Shown piece after piece: positions 36,519-49,680 of a DNA stretch of 64,000 nucleotides (positions are counted from its first letter, which is position 1; every line of letters starts with the position of its first letter). Source of the stretch: Odontesthes bonariensis (Eukaryota > Chordata > Actinopteri > Atheriniformes > Atherinopsidae); the NCBI RefSeq assembly GCF_027942865.1, contig NC_134511.1, forward strand, positions 40,389,607 through 40,453,606, read 5' to 3'. Both the position numbers and the translations under genes were made by a program. The notes beneath the pieces were generated by a model that was given only the letters and a program-made list of their open reading frames with translations, had not been told where the DNA came from and did not search any database.

Positions 36519-37709
36519 ATGGCTCTGCCGGTTTTTGTCTTGGTGATGACACTCACTTCCCTCGGTGCAGCATCTGCACCTGACTGCGAGGAACTGGTAA
36601 AGCCTTTTATGCCAGATGACCCCAAACCGGTGAGTTGTGTTTATCGCGTTCTTCTGTCTAATTCATCCAAATGGTGGTGGACTATGTCCAGCCAATTTTT
36701 CACCATGCAATTTAATGGAGATGCATCTCTCCATTAAAGGTATCTGGAAAATGGGTGTATGTCATGGGAGCTGGAGACCCCACGCCGTACCACAATGCAC
36801 TGGGCTCTCTGAAAAGCTCCTGGATTGACTTGTCCCCTACTTCCAACAGTCAGATTGTGGCTTTACGATGGGGAGATCACTGCTTGTGAGTTGGGTGGTT
36901 TAGTTGATTCCGTTTATGAATTATACTCGTACATTTTTAAACATGCACATGTGCTTCTCTCACTTTTTTGTGTTTCAGTAACCGTTGCATCTTTGGGGAG
37001 GTAAATGCAACCGTCTCTGGACTTGCCACCACATTTCGCAGTATGTGAACCCCAGAAAGAAAGATTTATATTATATTTACACTGATCTTAATCACAAAAG
37101 CCATCCACCCCAACACATCTCCACACAGGGCTGTAATACCATAACCACTCACATTGCTCCCTGCTTTTAAAGAAAACCTGTCAGACCACAAAGGACACAT
37201 CCTGCAGACGTGCTCCGACTGCCTGCTGTGGACAGACACCTTTCGAAATGGGGACTTCACTGGCAGATACATCCTGCTGTTTAGTAAGTCCTGTTCTTTT
37301 CTACACGTTTAGGTCACAGTTCAAATGTGTACACTCTTTTTTCTAACTTCCCATCTACTGCAGCACGGACAGGGAAAATAGACCTCAAAGATGTCGAACT
37401 TTTCAAGAAACAAGCAGAGTGTCTGAACTTTCCAGAGAACTTTCACAGCTATGACAACAAGACAGGTCAGTGTCTCCTCAGCAAGCGACTCAAAGCAATC
37501 CAGAAACTGCCACAAGGTGGAGACCTTACTTAGGGTTAGGGTTGCCTTCACAAAGCAGACTTAAACCAGCCCCCTCCCCTTTTCTGCCCAGGAAAACAAA
37601 TGTTCTGCTGCCTGTTATTTTTGTAGTATTTCATTTTCCAATATTTGTCTTTTTTCTTTCCTGTGTTACAGAGATGTGCCCTGACGACAAAGAGATTGAG
37701 CAGCAATAA
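36519..37709 (+). CDS. secreted lipocalin, orosomucoid/PSTBP-like (copy 4)
   Basis: Exons 36519-36629, 36740-36885, 36979-37040, 37173-37283, 37364-37465 and 37672-37709 give 189 residues, the shortest of the family because exons 4 and 6 are reduced. The signal peptide MALPVFVLVMTLTSLGAAS is followed by CEELVKPF, VSGKWVYVM (GxW), SSWIDLSP, VNATVSG, a CSDC pair, GRYILLF, RTGKIDLKD and FKKQAECLNF. It has three or four N-glycosylation sequons. The protein ends EIEQQ, and the stop codon overlaps a poly(A) signal (see 37705-37714). It is the last gene of the array, with f2r next on the opposite strand. The function is a predicted extracellular carrier; the ligand is unknown. Confidence 0.87.
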
Positions 37710-37714
37710 ATAAA
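37705..37714 (+). terminator. poly(A) signal overlapping the copy 4 stop codon
   Basis: AATAAATAAA starts two bases before the TAA stop (37707-37709) and includes it. If used, the 3'UTR would be only about 15-30 bases. The next AATAAA-like string on this strand is near 38028. Confidence 0.5.
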
Positions 37715-38140
37715 GAGACTGAATTTTGACTGAATTATCTGTATTTTACACCAGAGGTCTTCAAAGTGAGAGGCTGGCTTCCTTCCTGGGGTTCTCCAAA
37801 CTGTTTAAAAGAAGAAATATTACGCTGGTTTTTTACACGGCCTGTCTGAAGGAGACCATGTGGACACGTTTGTGGTTTGGTTGAAAGGAGGTCGGAGGAT
37901 TTACCTGCTCTTCAAAGTGTGTCCAGACAAATATTTTTTGTTGCATTTGTTGGGGTCTACGTGCGTTTCAAACATTTATTCGAATATTTAGCCATCCTTA
38001 GTCAATTTTTGAGTTTCCATTGGATCAAATAAACCAAACTAAAAACTAAAAGAATTGTGAAAAACTAGCAAACTGACGGGGTGTTTGGAGGTGCTGTTCC
38101 CATACTTTGTCTGGAAGGAGGCCAGCAGTCTCAACATAGT
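37715..38140. other. spacer between lipocalin copy 4 and f2r
   Basis: Nothing coding is seen. The transcripts of copy 4 and f2r converge here. A poly(A) signal for f2r on the minus strand (TTTATT on the + strand) lies at 38142-38147. Confidence 0.5.
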
Positions 38141-38651
38141 TTTTATTTTAAATCTGCTGCCTGTAAATCATGTAACAGACGAGGACGTACTGAACAATGC
38201 ATTAGGATAAAAACAAATAGTATCAGAAGCAGTTTGTGATAAAACAAAAAAATGTAATTATCACTACTAGTTATAACTGTCACATGTAATGCTTTTAAGA
38301 TTAAAACTAATACAGATGCAATGTTTCATTTCCACAATTAACTTAAAACAAGAGTATGACATCTGAGAGGAAATATCCTGCTATATGGGCAGTGAAGAGA
38401 GTTCAGCTCGTTTGATAACATCGTCGTGGTTGATATACATCACTGCTCCATCCACACGTCTACCTTTACCGGCATATAAATCCATCACTGCCAGGGAGCC
38501 CACACATTCAGCTTCTACTCCAAAAACTAAATGACCTTTTGTCCGACTTCAGCATTGAGCCAACAGTTCAAGCACAGGCTGACTCTGAGGTTGCATTCTG
38601 TGGATGTATGTCCACATTTAAAAGCTTTCTCAGAGACTCGAGTCTGTCATC

Positions 38652-40858
38652 TCAAGCCACCAACCTGCTGTACTGATTCCCCACACCGGTCTGAATACTC
38701 TCCATCTTGCATGATCGGGTGCTGTTTGTCAGTCCACTGGTTCTGGTGCTGTGTGTTTCCGAGCTGCTCTCTACACGTAGCAGTCGTCCACACCTGAGCA
38801 GCGCTGCCACCTGCTTCTGGCACTGAGAGGAGCCAAAGTAATAAAGGACCGGATCCAGGCAGCAGCTGATGCTGCCTATACACATGGAGAGCAGGTACGC
38901 CTGGTAGGAGCCGTCACTGGACTTGTGGGCAAGCTGAACATAGTGCACCATCAGAATGATGTTGGTGGGAGTGAAGCAGACCACAAACACAAGCAAAACC
39001 ACGACAGCCATCACCATAGCCCGAGTCTTTTTAGAGCGGTTCTCCACATTGGCCGCTGCCAGAGCCTGAATGATCCGTATGTAAGAGACCGCAGTGAAGA
39101 TGAGAGGGACGAAGAAGAAGATGGAGGAGTACACGGGGAAGAAGTAGAGATAGTAAGACTGGAGCTTTTCCACATCCTGCACATCATGACAGGTGGTGAT
39201 TTTGAGATCTGATAGATGTAGGGTCTGTCTTGAGATCAGGAGGGGGGACACTCCTCCCAGGGATAGGAGCCACATGGCAGCACACACAGCTGAAGCCGCC
39301 TGAGGGCTCCGCCACGTCAGCGAGTTCAGAGGGTAGACCACAGCCAGGAAACGATCCACGCTGATGCACATGACGAGCAGGACCGAGCAGTACATGTTGC
39401 AGTGGAAGGCTGCTGTGACAACCGTGCACATGAAGGGCCCATAAATCCAGTTGTTGCCATGGTAATGGTAGGCAATTTTGAAAGGAAGAAGCAGGCCAAA
39501 CAACAGGTCAGCACAAGCCAAGTTCAGCATGTAGATCACCGCTGGCTTCCTGGGACGGATGTAACGCACAAACATCACCATGGCAACAAGGTTGAGGGGC
39601 ACACTGACAATAAAGACCAGGGTGTAAACGGTCGGGACGAAGCTTGTTGCCAGGCGACCCTGGAGAAATCCTTTGGTTTCCTCTGAGACGAAATAGAGCT
39701 TTTTTGGGGGGTGGTGTTTACTGTGGTGGCCGTGTCTTTTTACAGACTGCTGCTCCGTCTCCAAGCCCGAACCCCCGTCGTCACTTAACATGTCAAGTGC
39801 AGTCAGGTCAATGTAGTCTGGAGGCTCATCAGCGACCATTTCAAAGTGACCAGAGAAAGTCCTCGGGAGCAGCACAGAGTCTTTGGAGAGACATGAGAAA
39901 ATAAAGCATCAGTTATTGTCACACTTGCTTCCACGTCACAGACAAATTATTTTGCAAATGCTCCATCAAACCTCAAGAGCAGATGGGTCAAGTGCCCAGG
40001 ACATTGCAACTCACCAATCCTACGGCTGTCATTGCATGAAAACGTCATCATTCATTTTGGAACTTTATGAAAATGCTTTTTACGATCATCATCGGTTTGC
40101 CATGATTTCACAGCTCGAGTGAAAAGATAAATCGACAGTTCAGTAGAACGCCACTTGTCTGACCACGGCGCCCAACAGACGTGGTCCGACGCACGCGTAC
40201 AAGTTAAAACTATTTCTAACTATATTTGTACTCGTTCTTATTCCTCCCTCTTTAAGTCTTCCAATAGTGATGGGTAAAAGTGTTTTAATAAATAATATTA
40301 ATTACATTAGAGGGAACATAAAAAACTGAAAGGCGAATCAAGTCTCTTTAAAACGAAAAGGCACAAATTAAGTTTTCCCTGCTGTGAACTGCTGGGTTAG
40401 TAATATTATTTGTTCAATTTAACTGAACCATCATACTGGACAGCTAGAATGGTTCCAAGTTGCTTAAATGTACAAAAGTACTGTACTTAACAAACTTGAG
40501 GCCCCTTTAGTACTCTTTTCCAGCCACTTGTTACTTTTATTCCAATCCATTTCAAAGAGAAATACTTGTTTTATTTTTACTTATCTAATAACCTAAAGTT
40601 ACTTACTCTGAACAAATACTGCATTCAGTTTAAATAAGAGTGTGATATGAGTACCGTACTCTAAATGTTACTCTTGAACCCCCCCAGCAGGGTGAATGGC
40701 TGCATGGACTGTAGTTGTAAAACATCATCTAATAAGTTGTTATAGACTGTGAGATCATTTTTACACGAAACGTAAGAAATCTACTTACCATTTTGGGAAG
40801 GGAGAGCAAAGCTTTGGCTAGAAAAGCAGACCAACAAGCCTGTTAGCAGATGAAGCAT
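38652..40858 (-). CDS. f2r: proteinase-activated receptor 1 (thrombin receptor)
   Basis: This is a two-exon G-protein-coupled receptor of 432 residues: exon 1 at 40858-40789 (signal peptide MLHLLTGLLVCFSSQSFA) and exon 2 at 39880-38652. An N-terminal thrombin site LLPR/TFSGHF lies at Arg30/Thr31, with an acidic hirudin-like stretch, DEPPDYIDL, about 10 residues later. Cleavage would expose TFSGHF as the tethered ligand. Seven membrane segments follow, with NLVAMVMF in TM1, the TM3 motif DRF (ISVDRFLAVVYP), the PAR signature CHDV in extracellular loop 2, and DPVLYY in TM7. The Cys in LLRCG after TM7 may be palmitoylated. The two-exon layout and the place next to iqgap2 fit PAR1; PAR2 is the alternative, but its usual SLIG-type ligand is absent. 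An in-frame upstream extension lacks a better start. Confidence 0.9.
39881..40788 (-). other. f2r intron 1
   Basis: A 908-base intron separates the signal-peptide exon from the exon with the receptor body. No repeat or further exon is recognised. Confidence 0.8.
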
Positions 40859-41236
40859 GGCTTTGCTGTTAATCCTTACAAATACTTTGTAAGTGAGTTG
40901 AAACGGTCTGTTTGCCAGAAGAGTTACTGTGTGTTGTAAGTGCGTTTGTGTGAGCATAAGCATGTTGGAGGAGGACACTCCACCTCCCTGCGGTGCATCT
41001 CCTCCCCTTTGCAAAGAAAAAATATAACCCATAACCCAGAAACTTCACGTTACCAAAAGTGGAATGTTAGCAGGCGATTAATGTTGATTTAAAACAAAAA
41101 AAAAACGTACACATGTAACTTATATGTAATTTATTATGCAGTGATCTACATCTTAAAAAAATACACCAGTTTCAGCTCCTCTGTTGAATTAAAACACGTT
41201 TCCTTTTAGCATCTAAAAAAGGCACAGGTAGACTGG
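40859..41236 (-). other. f2r 5' flank / spacer to iqgap2
   Basis: Only about 380 bases separate the f2r ATG from the iqgap2 poly(A) signal, so the f2r promoter must be compact or overlap the iqgap2 3' end. A weak TATA-like string lies on the minus strand near 41020. Both genes are transcribed leftward. Confidence 0.5.
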
Positions 41237-41606
41237 TTTATTGGGTCGGGTTGGAACGATGCTTCCCGGCTTCGTTTCTGAACAAACAGCACTGCTTCTG
41301 CCCAAATTTAACTCTCTCTGTGCGTTTTCCTTCCATCTTTTACATACAAAACACGAATATCATTACAGTTTCATTCTTAAAAGTAAATAACATTTACAAT
41401 CACCACGTGGAAAAATACAGAAACAGACACATAAAGCTGACATTTCATTTGGTGTGATTCATTAAATTATAAGCAGATGGTGGTGGGGGAAAAAAACAAA
41501 ACAAAAACAGTCTTACACCATGTGACGTCCCCAGAATAAACTTTCTTTCTTTTTTTCCCCCCAAACAAGGCACAACTGGTTTAATTCCACCACACTCCTG
41601 TTGCCT
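41237..41606 (-). other. iqgap2: iqgap2 3'UTR and poly(A) signal
   Basis: On the minus strand the sequence after the stop (41609-41607) runs to AATAAA, read as TTTATT on the + strand at 41237-41242. This gives a 3'UTR of roughly 390 bases. Confidence 0.6.
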
Positions 41607-44600
41607 TCATTTTCCATAGAATTTCTTATTCAGGAGGAAGATGAGCAAGTTGACATTCACTTTAGCTTTGTCGAACATTTTCATGACGGCCACGCCTTCG
41701 TACTGCAACTGAAGGAGGTCCTGCACAGAAAACACAAAACGTGCTGAGAGGCACAAACGGACGCAAACAGGTGGACTTAAATCATACCACTGAAATCAAT
41801 TATCACACCACATTATTATAGCTGCTTTTTTACATGTTTCCTGCCAGCAGTCCATTGAGGGGGAACGGGAAATTGAACCATCTGTCACAGGCTTAGTGCT
41901 GACTGCTGTGCTGCTGTGTTTCATGAGATTCTGACGCACTTGGGAAATGTTTACCTGGAAATGAAGCGGGACTTTTTCCATCTCAACCCCCATAAACTTG
42001 GCCTTCACCTCGAAATCGCCAACTTCCTCAGTAGGTGAAATGTCAAACATGACATTTTTGAACCTGAGTGCCAAGAGAGACGGTAAAAAAAAAGGCAAAA
42101 CAGGACATGTGAGACAGATAACTATCCACCACATCGCTACGGTGAAACTTCAAACATCCTTCAGTTCAGCCTGTTTGTCTTAATTACTCGAAAGGATCAA
42201 ACATCTTCACAATTACGACTTTGTACGATAGCGGCTGTGAGAAATGAAAGGTGAGACGTGGCATCTTAATGAGCCTCGATGAGATCTGCGTCCCCACACA
42301 GAAACTGCTGACAAGGCACATCCTCATTCTTGTCCATCAAAACAAGTTTCTAGTGAGGTTCCTGTACTTTGAAGAGACCTCTTCTTTCTCTTTCCTCCCT
42401 TTAGGATAAGAACCGAAATGTTACTAAAATATATATTATAGTTTGAGTCAATGCATAGAAACCCTCTCCATGGCAGAGCCTGCCAGTAGGAACTTTATTA
42501 CCAGAGGTGTAAGACCACTGGCAAAGACTAAAGCGCTTTTTGAAAGAAAAAAAACCAACTAGTGAACTCACTGGTTTGTTTGAAGACCCTCTATCTCCAG
42601 GATTACTCCCTTCTCATGCAGCTTGGCTGCAGTGTACTTCAGAGACTGACGCTTCCACTTCTTACTGCCCTTATCGTCTCCTTTGCTGTCCAGTTTTATG
42701 GATCTGCGGGAATTCCTGGGTGCATACAACAGCCACACATCACAACAAATAGCATGAAACGTAGCGACAGCCGTCAGAAATAGCCGACATGACACTACTT
42801 TGTAAAACCAAGGTGTGAGAATGAAACTAACTTCCGGTTGAGGTTGTCCAGGCACGTCTTGATGTAGGTATCGTAGTAGTTCATCTGTTCCTGGTAGAAT
42901 TCGGTTTTGGAGTTTAGTGCGGTCAGTGTCTGCTGGAGCTTCATGAGCTCGGCCTTCCTCCTCTGCCTGTAGCGCCTTTGGTACCGAATGTCCTGTCGAT
43001 TACAGGAATGCGTTCTGAAAGTGAGCGGACTGCTTGAAAGTTAACATGGAAGAATGCGTCTTTAGGTGTAAGGGAGAGCCGCTTGTGAACCTTTGCTATG
43101 TCGTTTATCAGGTCTTGGTATTTGTTACTCGCAGAGACAAGGCCAGCTTGCTCAAGGTTACGGAGGTTCCTCAGGACCTTCCTCTTCTTCTGTTCCAGAG
43201 GCAGCTGGCTGTCCTCCAGTACTGCTGGGCTGCTCTTCAGACCCTCCGGTGTCTGTGCATCTTGGACTGCCCTGCGCTCTATAATCTTGGTATGCTCCAA
43301 CTCCTTCAGGAATTAAGGCACGTGAGAAGTGCACAGATAAGTTATGTTGCAGATATTCCCGTTGATGAATAAGAGTAGCCGGAGAGAGAAAGGAAAAAGA
43401 AACCTGACCTGTGGTGCAGTAGCTGGGGTCTCAAGAATTTCGGACAAGGTCTCTCCGTGTTGAATCCGAACCACATCAACTATTAGCTTCTTTGTCCTGA
43501 TACACAGACAAATATTCACTGTGAGAAACAGACGTCCCTTAATTGAACATGTAAAATCACCAAAACAAAGAAATCAGGCTGCCATCACCTAGTTGCAGAA
43601 ATACTGAAGAAAGTGTTGTTAGTTCTCTCATCTTCAACCTTAAACCAGCCACAGGAAACAAGTCATATACCTTCAGACACGATGTGAACAGGATATGCTC
43701 CGGTGAATGAAATAATCTTCCGTTTACCTCGAGACAAATCGAATTCAGGTGCACCATGGATACAGTCACCGCTGAGATGTATGTACCACGAAGGCAAAAC
43801 TCTTCTTTTGTTCAGTTTTTCTTTAAATTGTGTAAATGTTACACACATTGGCCCAAGCAAAGGGCTCTTTTCATTGGGTGGCAAACCATTGTAAGTATGG
43901 CCTGAACTTTTTATTTTTTGGATTCACAAAGAAGGAAAACCTAACGTGCATACAACACATTGCATATTACACGATTAACTCCACATGACAAAAGAGCTGC
44001 CGAAAAAGAAAGGACAAGTGCGGTCTCTTGAGAAACCGATCCAGACGGATACACGTTTATGGCCAAGATAAGCCTGACCACATAACCCCTTCCCTTTTGG
44101 ACAGGATATGATAGAAGAGCAGGAAAGACAACACAGATATACGACTGAGTGACAGAGACAGGCCGACTGTGTCATAAAAGGTCAGAACATCACGCAGCAT
44201 TCATACAGTACACTCGAGTAAATGACTCAGTGTAATGGCGTCACATTCAGCAGGGCCCGACACCTGAAACAACTCCGATAAGAGCGACGTGGAGATGCGC
44301 TATTGAATGAGTTCCACAGGAGGCTTTGCCTCAAAGCTCTGGTTACTCACTTTGTAATGAGCGTCTTCAGGTCTCTGTCATCCCCCTCCAGCAGTTCAAA
44401 CTTGCTGGTTAGTGTGAGGGAGATCTCAGTCTTTGCCAGTTGGCCCAGAGCGCTCTCTCTGTTGGGGTCATTTGGGTCTGCGGCTCCTTCACCTGAAATG
44501 AAGCCGCGCGGCATGAAAAACTAGCAAAACTGTGAGCAAATAATGAGAATTCTTTCAGTTAAAAAAAACACAATGATGAAATCAACAGTACCAAGCAATT

Positions 44601-44694
44601 CCTCTACATCAGGCACATCTCCCAGGTCCTGAAGCAGCTCGTGTAGCAAGTCATTGCGGTCTGGAGAGATGGCCTCCAGATGTTCCAAAAGCAG
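41607..44694 (-). CDS. iqgap2: iqgap2 block: RasGAP C-terminal domain and stop
   Basis: Exons 44694-44592, 44492-44351, 43496-43409, 43303-43091, 42992-42832, 42715-42572, 42063-41955 and 41720-41607. The C terminus is DLLQLQYEGVAVMKMF, then NVNLLIFLLNKKFYGK and TGA. In the family this region binds E-cadherin, beta-catenin and CLIP-170 and helps contact Cdc42. The donor after 43091 is GTTCAC, which is weak, and the following 98-base intron has no stop in the incoming frame (see findings). Confidence 0.92.
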
Positions 44695-47600
44695 CTGAAC
44701 AGATACAGATGTCATTAGTTCCACATGCTAAGCCAATGTTTAGATTAGGGATGCTAAAGCTAATCTCAAGTGATTCTTACTAAACAGTTGTGGAATAATT
44801 AGTTCACAATCTATGCATTTGTAGGTAAAAATCATGTTCCTGTTCAAACTGTCCTTTTGTTTTTCTTCAAACGGAATCAGAAAATATCGTAATGTGCAAC
44901 ATGAAAGCTGTTGGGACATCTGCCTAAACCATCATCTCCAGTGTTTGACCCCGTTAGTGAAATGGATGACTACAAGTCCTGGAAATATAAAGGAAGCAAA
45001 CAGGATGATGTGGCTGATTAAAGGGGGGGGGGGGGATCAGAAAAAGGTAAAAGAGATGACTATGCAGTATGTTCTTATAACAGAGGGAACAACAAGAAAA
45101 GGTGGAGAATAAAAACTACACTATAAGAACTTCTCAATTTTTTTTACCGAGTGGGTGTTGATGATTTCCTCTATTGAGATGTAGATGATAGGTTTGCTCA
45201 AGGTCACCATGTCTGAGTATTCATCGATATTAAACTTCTCCTCAGGTTCAGGAACATCACACGCAGACTGGAAAAATAACCTAGAGGGAAAGACCAGTAG
45301 TTAGTGACTACTGAAACACTGCAGCGTTAGCTTAAACAGAACTCCCACTGCACTCAGACTCAGCTGCTTTCCTTTACCGTACCTGGGATTTTTCAACCAG
45401 GGTCAACTGTTAAAACCGACTTGTTTCCCAAATGATGTTTAAGAGGATTTTCAACAACGATGACTCACTCACTTTAACAAAAAGGGCCAGATGGAACACA
45501 TGCCGGCCCTTCCTTTCTCATTTGTGAGTCTCGGTCAGTAGTTTACTTTATTTTTGTGGACACGATTGTCTCCCATCTGCTGATTCAGCACATAACAGCT
45601 TCTTCTTTTGCCAGGAACCCCTCTGTGTCCACCAAGTCAACTCGTCTCTCTAAGCAAAACATGTTTATCAACACCTTTTTTGTCTTTTCATTCTCCTTAC
45701 TGTTATTGTAAGGAAATGATTTATTTCCTAACCCCTGCTGTTTTCGCCTTTATCATGTTTCCCAGCACAGAGCTAAAGTCATGGAGGTGTAACCCGCACT
45801 AACCTCAGCCCTGCACTAAAGACTGTTTTCAGGGACACGCAGAACAATTTGTCTGGTCAATATGACACCGTTCGTACCTGAACTTCTCATACGTCTGAGA
45901 TATGTAGTTGTTCATTGGTGTCATATGTACATTCTCGCCCTCGAACAGCTTATTGGCGGCGGCATGCTGGAGCATCTTTGCCACGGATCCCAAGTTACGT
46001 CGCTGGTCCTGGTGCAGCTGGCCTCCCGCTGACATGTCGATGATGTCAAAGCCATCAGGGGCCACGATGGCTGGATTCATGTAGCGGTAGTACAGCAAGT
46101 TTCCTACAATCTGACATTAAAAACATTCATTGTACTGTTAAGAAAACAAAAGTGCTCCCCCCTAAGCACGCACAGAGACCCGTACATACACTGTAAACTG
46201 TTCTACGAACGGAAAAGGAACACGTGAGGGCTTCTACCTTCAGCAGTTCATCTTCTGAGGCTTCAGGGAACTTTTCGTGGAGGGTGTTCTTCAGAACCTT
46301 TGCAATGTATCTCATGCCATAACTACATGCAAAACAAAAAGCATCGACAGGACATCAAACACAACACAACATGCATCATCAACATGCTAAGAGGCAAATG
46401 ATAAAAAAAAAAAAAAAAAAAAAGCTATTCCTGTTATGCAGAAAGTTTTACATATGTAATGCTCTATGTTTTTTTTTTTTGTTTTTTTTAAATCGTTTTC
46501 TACTTTTACAAGATTAGAACTAGACAGTAAAACAGCCCCATCTAGTGGTGTATCCAGAACAGCCTTCAAATACAATTGAAATCAATTTAACATTTGTCAA
46601 ATGACCCAACATGTCAAATCAAGTGACCAAATTATGTCCACAACCATTTATTCACATTTATTTATATTATGAAAAAACTAAAAAAAACTAAAAAAACAGA
46701 CAAATACTTGATCAAATGGAAAATATAGAGAAAAAGCAACAAATTAGAACAGATTTTTAAATATTCAGATATAAAAGGAGGTAAAAGCATGCATAAACAG
46801 AATAATTGATAAAAACGTGCACATGGTGCTAACCAGTTTGTGCTGGAACTGACATGCAAAACCTGTCACAGATAAAGTAAAAGAGAAACAGGCCGTGAAA
46901 CTTACGGGATATCATCCAGAGAGGACACAATGGAGTTCAAGACCTTATCCGTAGCAGACCGGAGCGCCGCACTGGATGCCTGCAGCCTGCTGCGTACTTC
47001 CTCATGTGACATGGCCTGCTCAGGAGTTACTTCATAGGGCAGCTTGCTGAGGGACGAAAACACAATGCAAATTTAGTTTTGGTGAATTGGGGGAAATAGA
47101 AATTTATCTAAAGTACTATTTAGGATATGTACAAAAGTATTACAGAGAAACTTCAATAAGGAATAAAACACATGTAGACTACAGACTGGGTTCACATTGG
47201 CAGTATTTTTCTCCAGCTGTCATTGCCACTACCTGGCCTCTCCGGTAGCCGACTCCAGCTGGTTGACCCAGGCCTTGTACACATCCACAGGGTTGGTGTT
47301 GATTCCTAAATTCTTGTCATCGATGATGTCTTTGACCACTGGAGCCAACAGCTGCCTGAGGGTGTTGTGACCCCGAGCCCCTCTGTTAAAGCTCACCACC
47401 ATCTTGATGACTGTTGGGTTGCCTGTCACTATGTCCTGGATTTGATCCACCTTAGAACTGAGACGCACACAGATGATCATGCAGTAGATCAGTATTATCA
47501 CCAAACTAATAGAACACAAAATACATGATCTAATCTACATGCATCTGGGGAATTCCTGTGCATCTCTTCTAGGAACTCCGTGGCACGTTTCCACCAGCAT

Positions 47601-49618
47601 AGCCCATATAGTGTCGATTAGGTAGATGTACAAGATTACAGTTCATTGCACACAGTTGCATTTCTCACTTGATCTCTTCTTCTAGAGCACTCTTGAAGAG
47701 TTTAAGCAGCAGGTATTCCTCTCTTTGGTTGGAGGCGTAGTTGTACAGAGTGAAGATCACTGTATCCATAAACTTTGTAGACTTGTTTTGGGGCATCTGG
47801 AAGATCAGCTTAGCCAGATAAGAAGGATTGGTCTAAAGGGGATGGAAGAGAGAGTGTAAAAGGTAATCGACACTTGAAAATAACTCAAGTTGAGCAGCGT
47901 CAAGTAAGAGTTAAAGCTGGAGGAGATTATGTAAGGTTTGAGACTCTTTTATAATACCTGCAGGAGGTAAAAGAGATGTTGGTAGGCTTCCAGTTTCCTT
48001 CTTTTGCCTTTACTGAGGCCCTTAATGCCCAGTCTGTCTCCCCTTGTCAGGCCATCTTTACTCGCTTTATTTTTCTTGCTCTTCATTTTCTTATTATGTG
48101 ACACGACGTCCTTTAAAAAGGAATCAAACACAAGACAGACAGAATTATTGCACATTTATAGAATGGTTTTAAGAACACTCAATCAATCAGCCGTGGCCTA
48201 GTGGTTAGGGAGGTGGACTTAAGATCAGAGGGTTGCAAGTTCAAGTCTTGCCATTACCTCTCCCTACACCTCTATTCATGGCTGAAGTGCCCTTGAGCAA
48301 GGCACCTAACCCCACATTGCTCCAGGGCCTGTAACCAATACCCTGTATCTAAATAGATGTAAGTCGCTTTGGATTAAAAAGCGTCAGCTAAGTGTAATGT
48401 AATAATGTAATGTAATCAAACTTAATTAATCAGGCTAACACATGTAAAGCCACAAAACTGTCCAATCTATTTGAATGGATTTGAAGAGTTTAGGCTTCAC
48501 CCACCTGCAGGGTGATCCTGTTCTTCACCAGCAGTCCGATCTTTATGTCCATCAGATTCAAGTCTTTTTCCATCTGCTGATTGGACCGAATCTTTGTGAC
48601 CACCTCCTCTCTGAGCCGTGTCACCTCCTGTTCTTCCTGTAAATCCAGGGGGCTCTGCTCCAACAAGTGGACAAACTTGCGCACCACGGACAGAGGAGGA
48701 TCTTTGGCCCCAGCTAATATGTGACACACAAGAACACGTGCAAGTAATTAAACTCGGACGGGTGGACAGACAGATACGTACTTAGCTACCAGGAGGAAGA
48801 AATTTAGATAAGCTCAATTTAAATGGCTCAATAATAAGCCTCACTGATGTCTAGAATTTAAAATCTGGAAAAACACTTGTTCTTACAAGGTTGTCATATG
48901 ACCTTAATTAAACTCCCAGTCAATATCTGGCTTAGCACCCAACCACTCGCTCAAACAAGTGTAAAATGGCTTTTTGACTCACTTAGGGTTCTGTAGTCAT
49001 CTCTGGCTTTATTAGCTTTCAGGAAAGCCTGGATTTTCACTATTTCTTTTTCCTAAAAACAGAAAGCCATGAGTCGAGAGCATCAAGACAAAAAAAAGAT
49101 GTTGACTGAATTGAATATTACTTACATGATTTTTGAAAAACTGCAGTCTTTGATTGTATTTTCTTTTTGCTTTCCACATTTTCACCACAGACTGGATCTA
49201 AGAAAATAAGAAAAGGATTGGAAGTCAGTATTTATTTGTTAGGTCTTTGGTGTGGCAGCAACTTTATCAATGTGCAATTAAATTGGTTTACAAAGTGTTC
49301 ACAAATCTCAACTATAACAGCAGTTCAGCTTTTCTTGATTGATTATTTCAAAGTTTTGGATAAAATATTCATTTACAGTTGTCACGTCGACTGAAAAATA
49401 TACTGTTCCTGTTCATTAAAAAGAGAATAACATATGTGACCTTGACCACAGAAGCAACATTTTTCTGAAGCAAGTTCATCCTCTCGTTGTACATTTTCCT
49501 TTGTTTGCAACCTTTCCAGCAAGCCTGGGGAAAAAGGGAGAAATACGATGAAAAATTAAAGAGTTTACAAGTTGTACATTTTGTAACACCAACATCAGTC
49601 AATAATACTCCTAATGTA

Positions 49619-49680
<62 letters not shown>

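Noticed and set aside
37530-37544. TTAGGGTTAGGGTT resembling a telomere repeat
   Set aside because: Only about two units are present inside a lipocalin intron, too short to mean an interstitial telomere.
38925-39212. 95-codon + strand frame inside f2r
   Set aside because: It is the antisense shadow of the conserved receptor exon and lacks its own promoter or domain.
40859-41032. Longer f2r start giving a 5' extension of about 58 codons
   Set aside because: The extension lacks a signal peptide at its start. The ATG at 40858 begins a good signal peptide and gives a normal PAR1 length.
45025-45036. G-run as a possible G-quadruplex
   Set aside because: It is a single run of about 12 G in an iqgap2 intron with no further G-tracts nearby.
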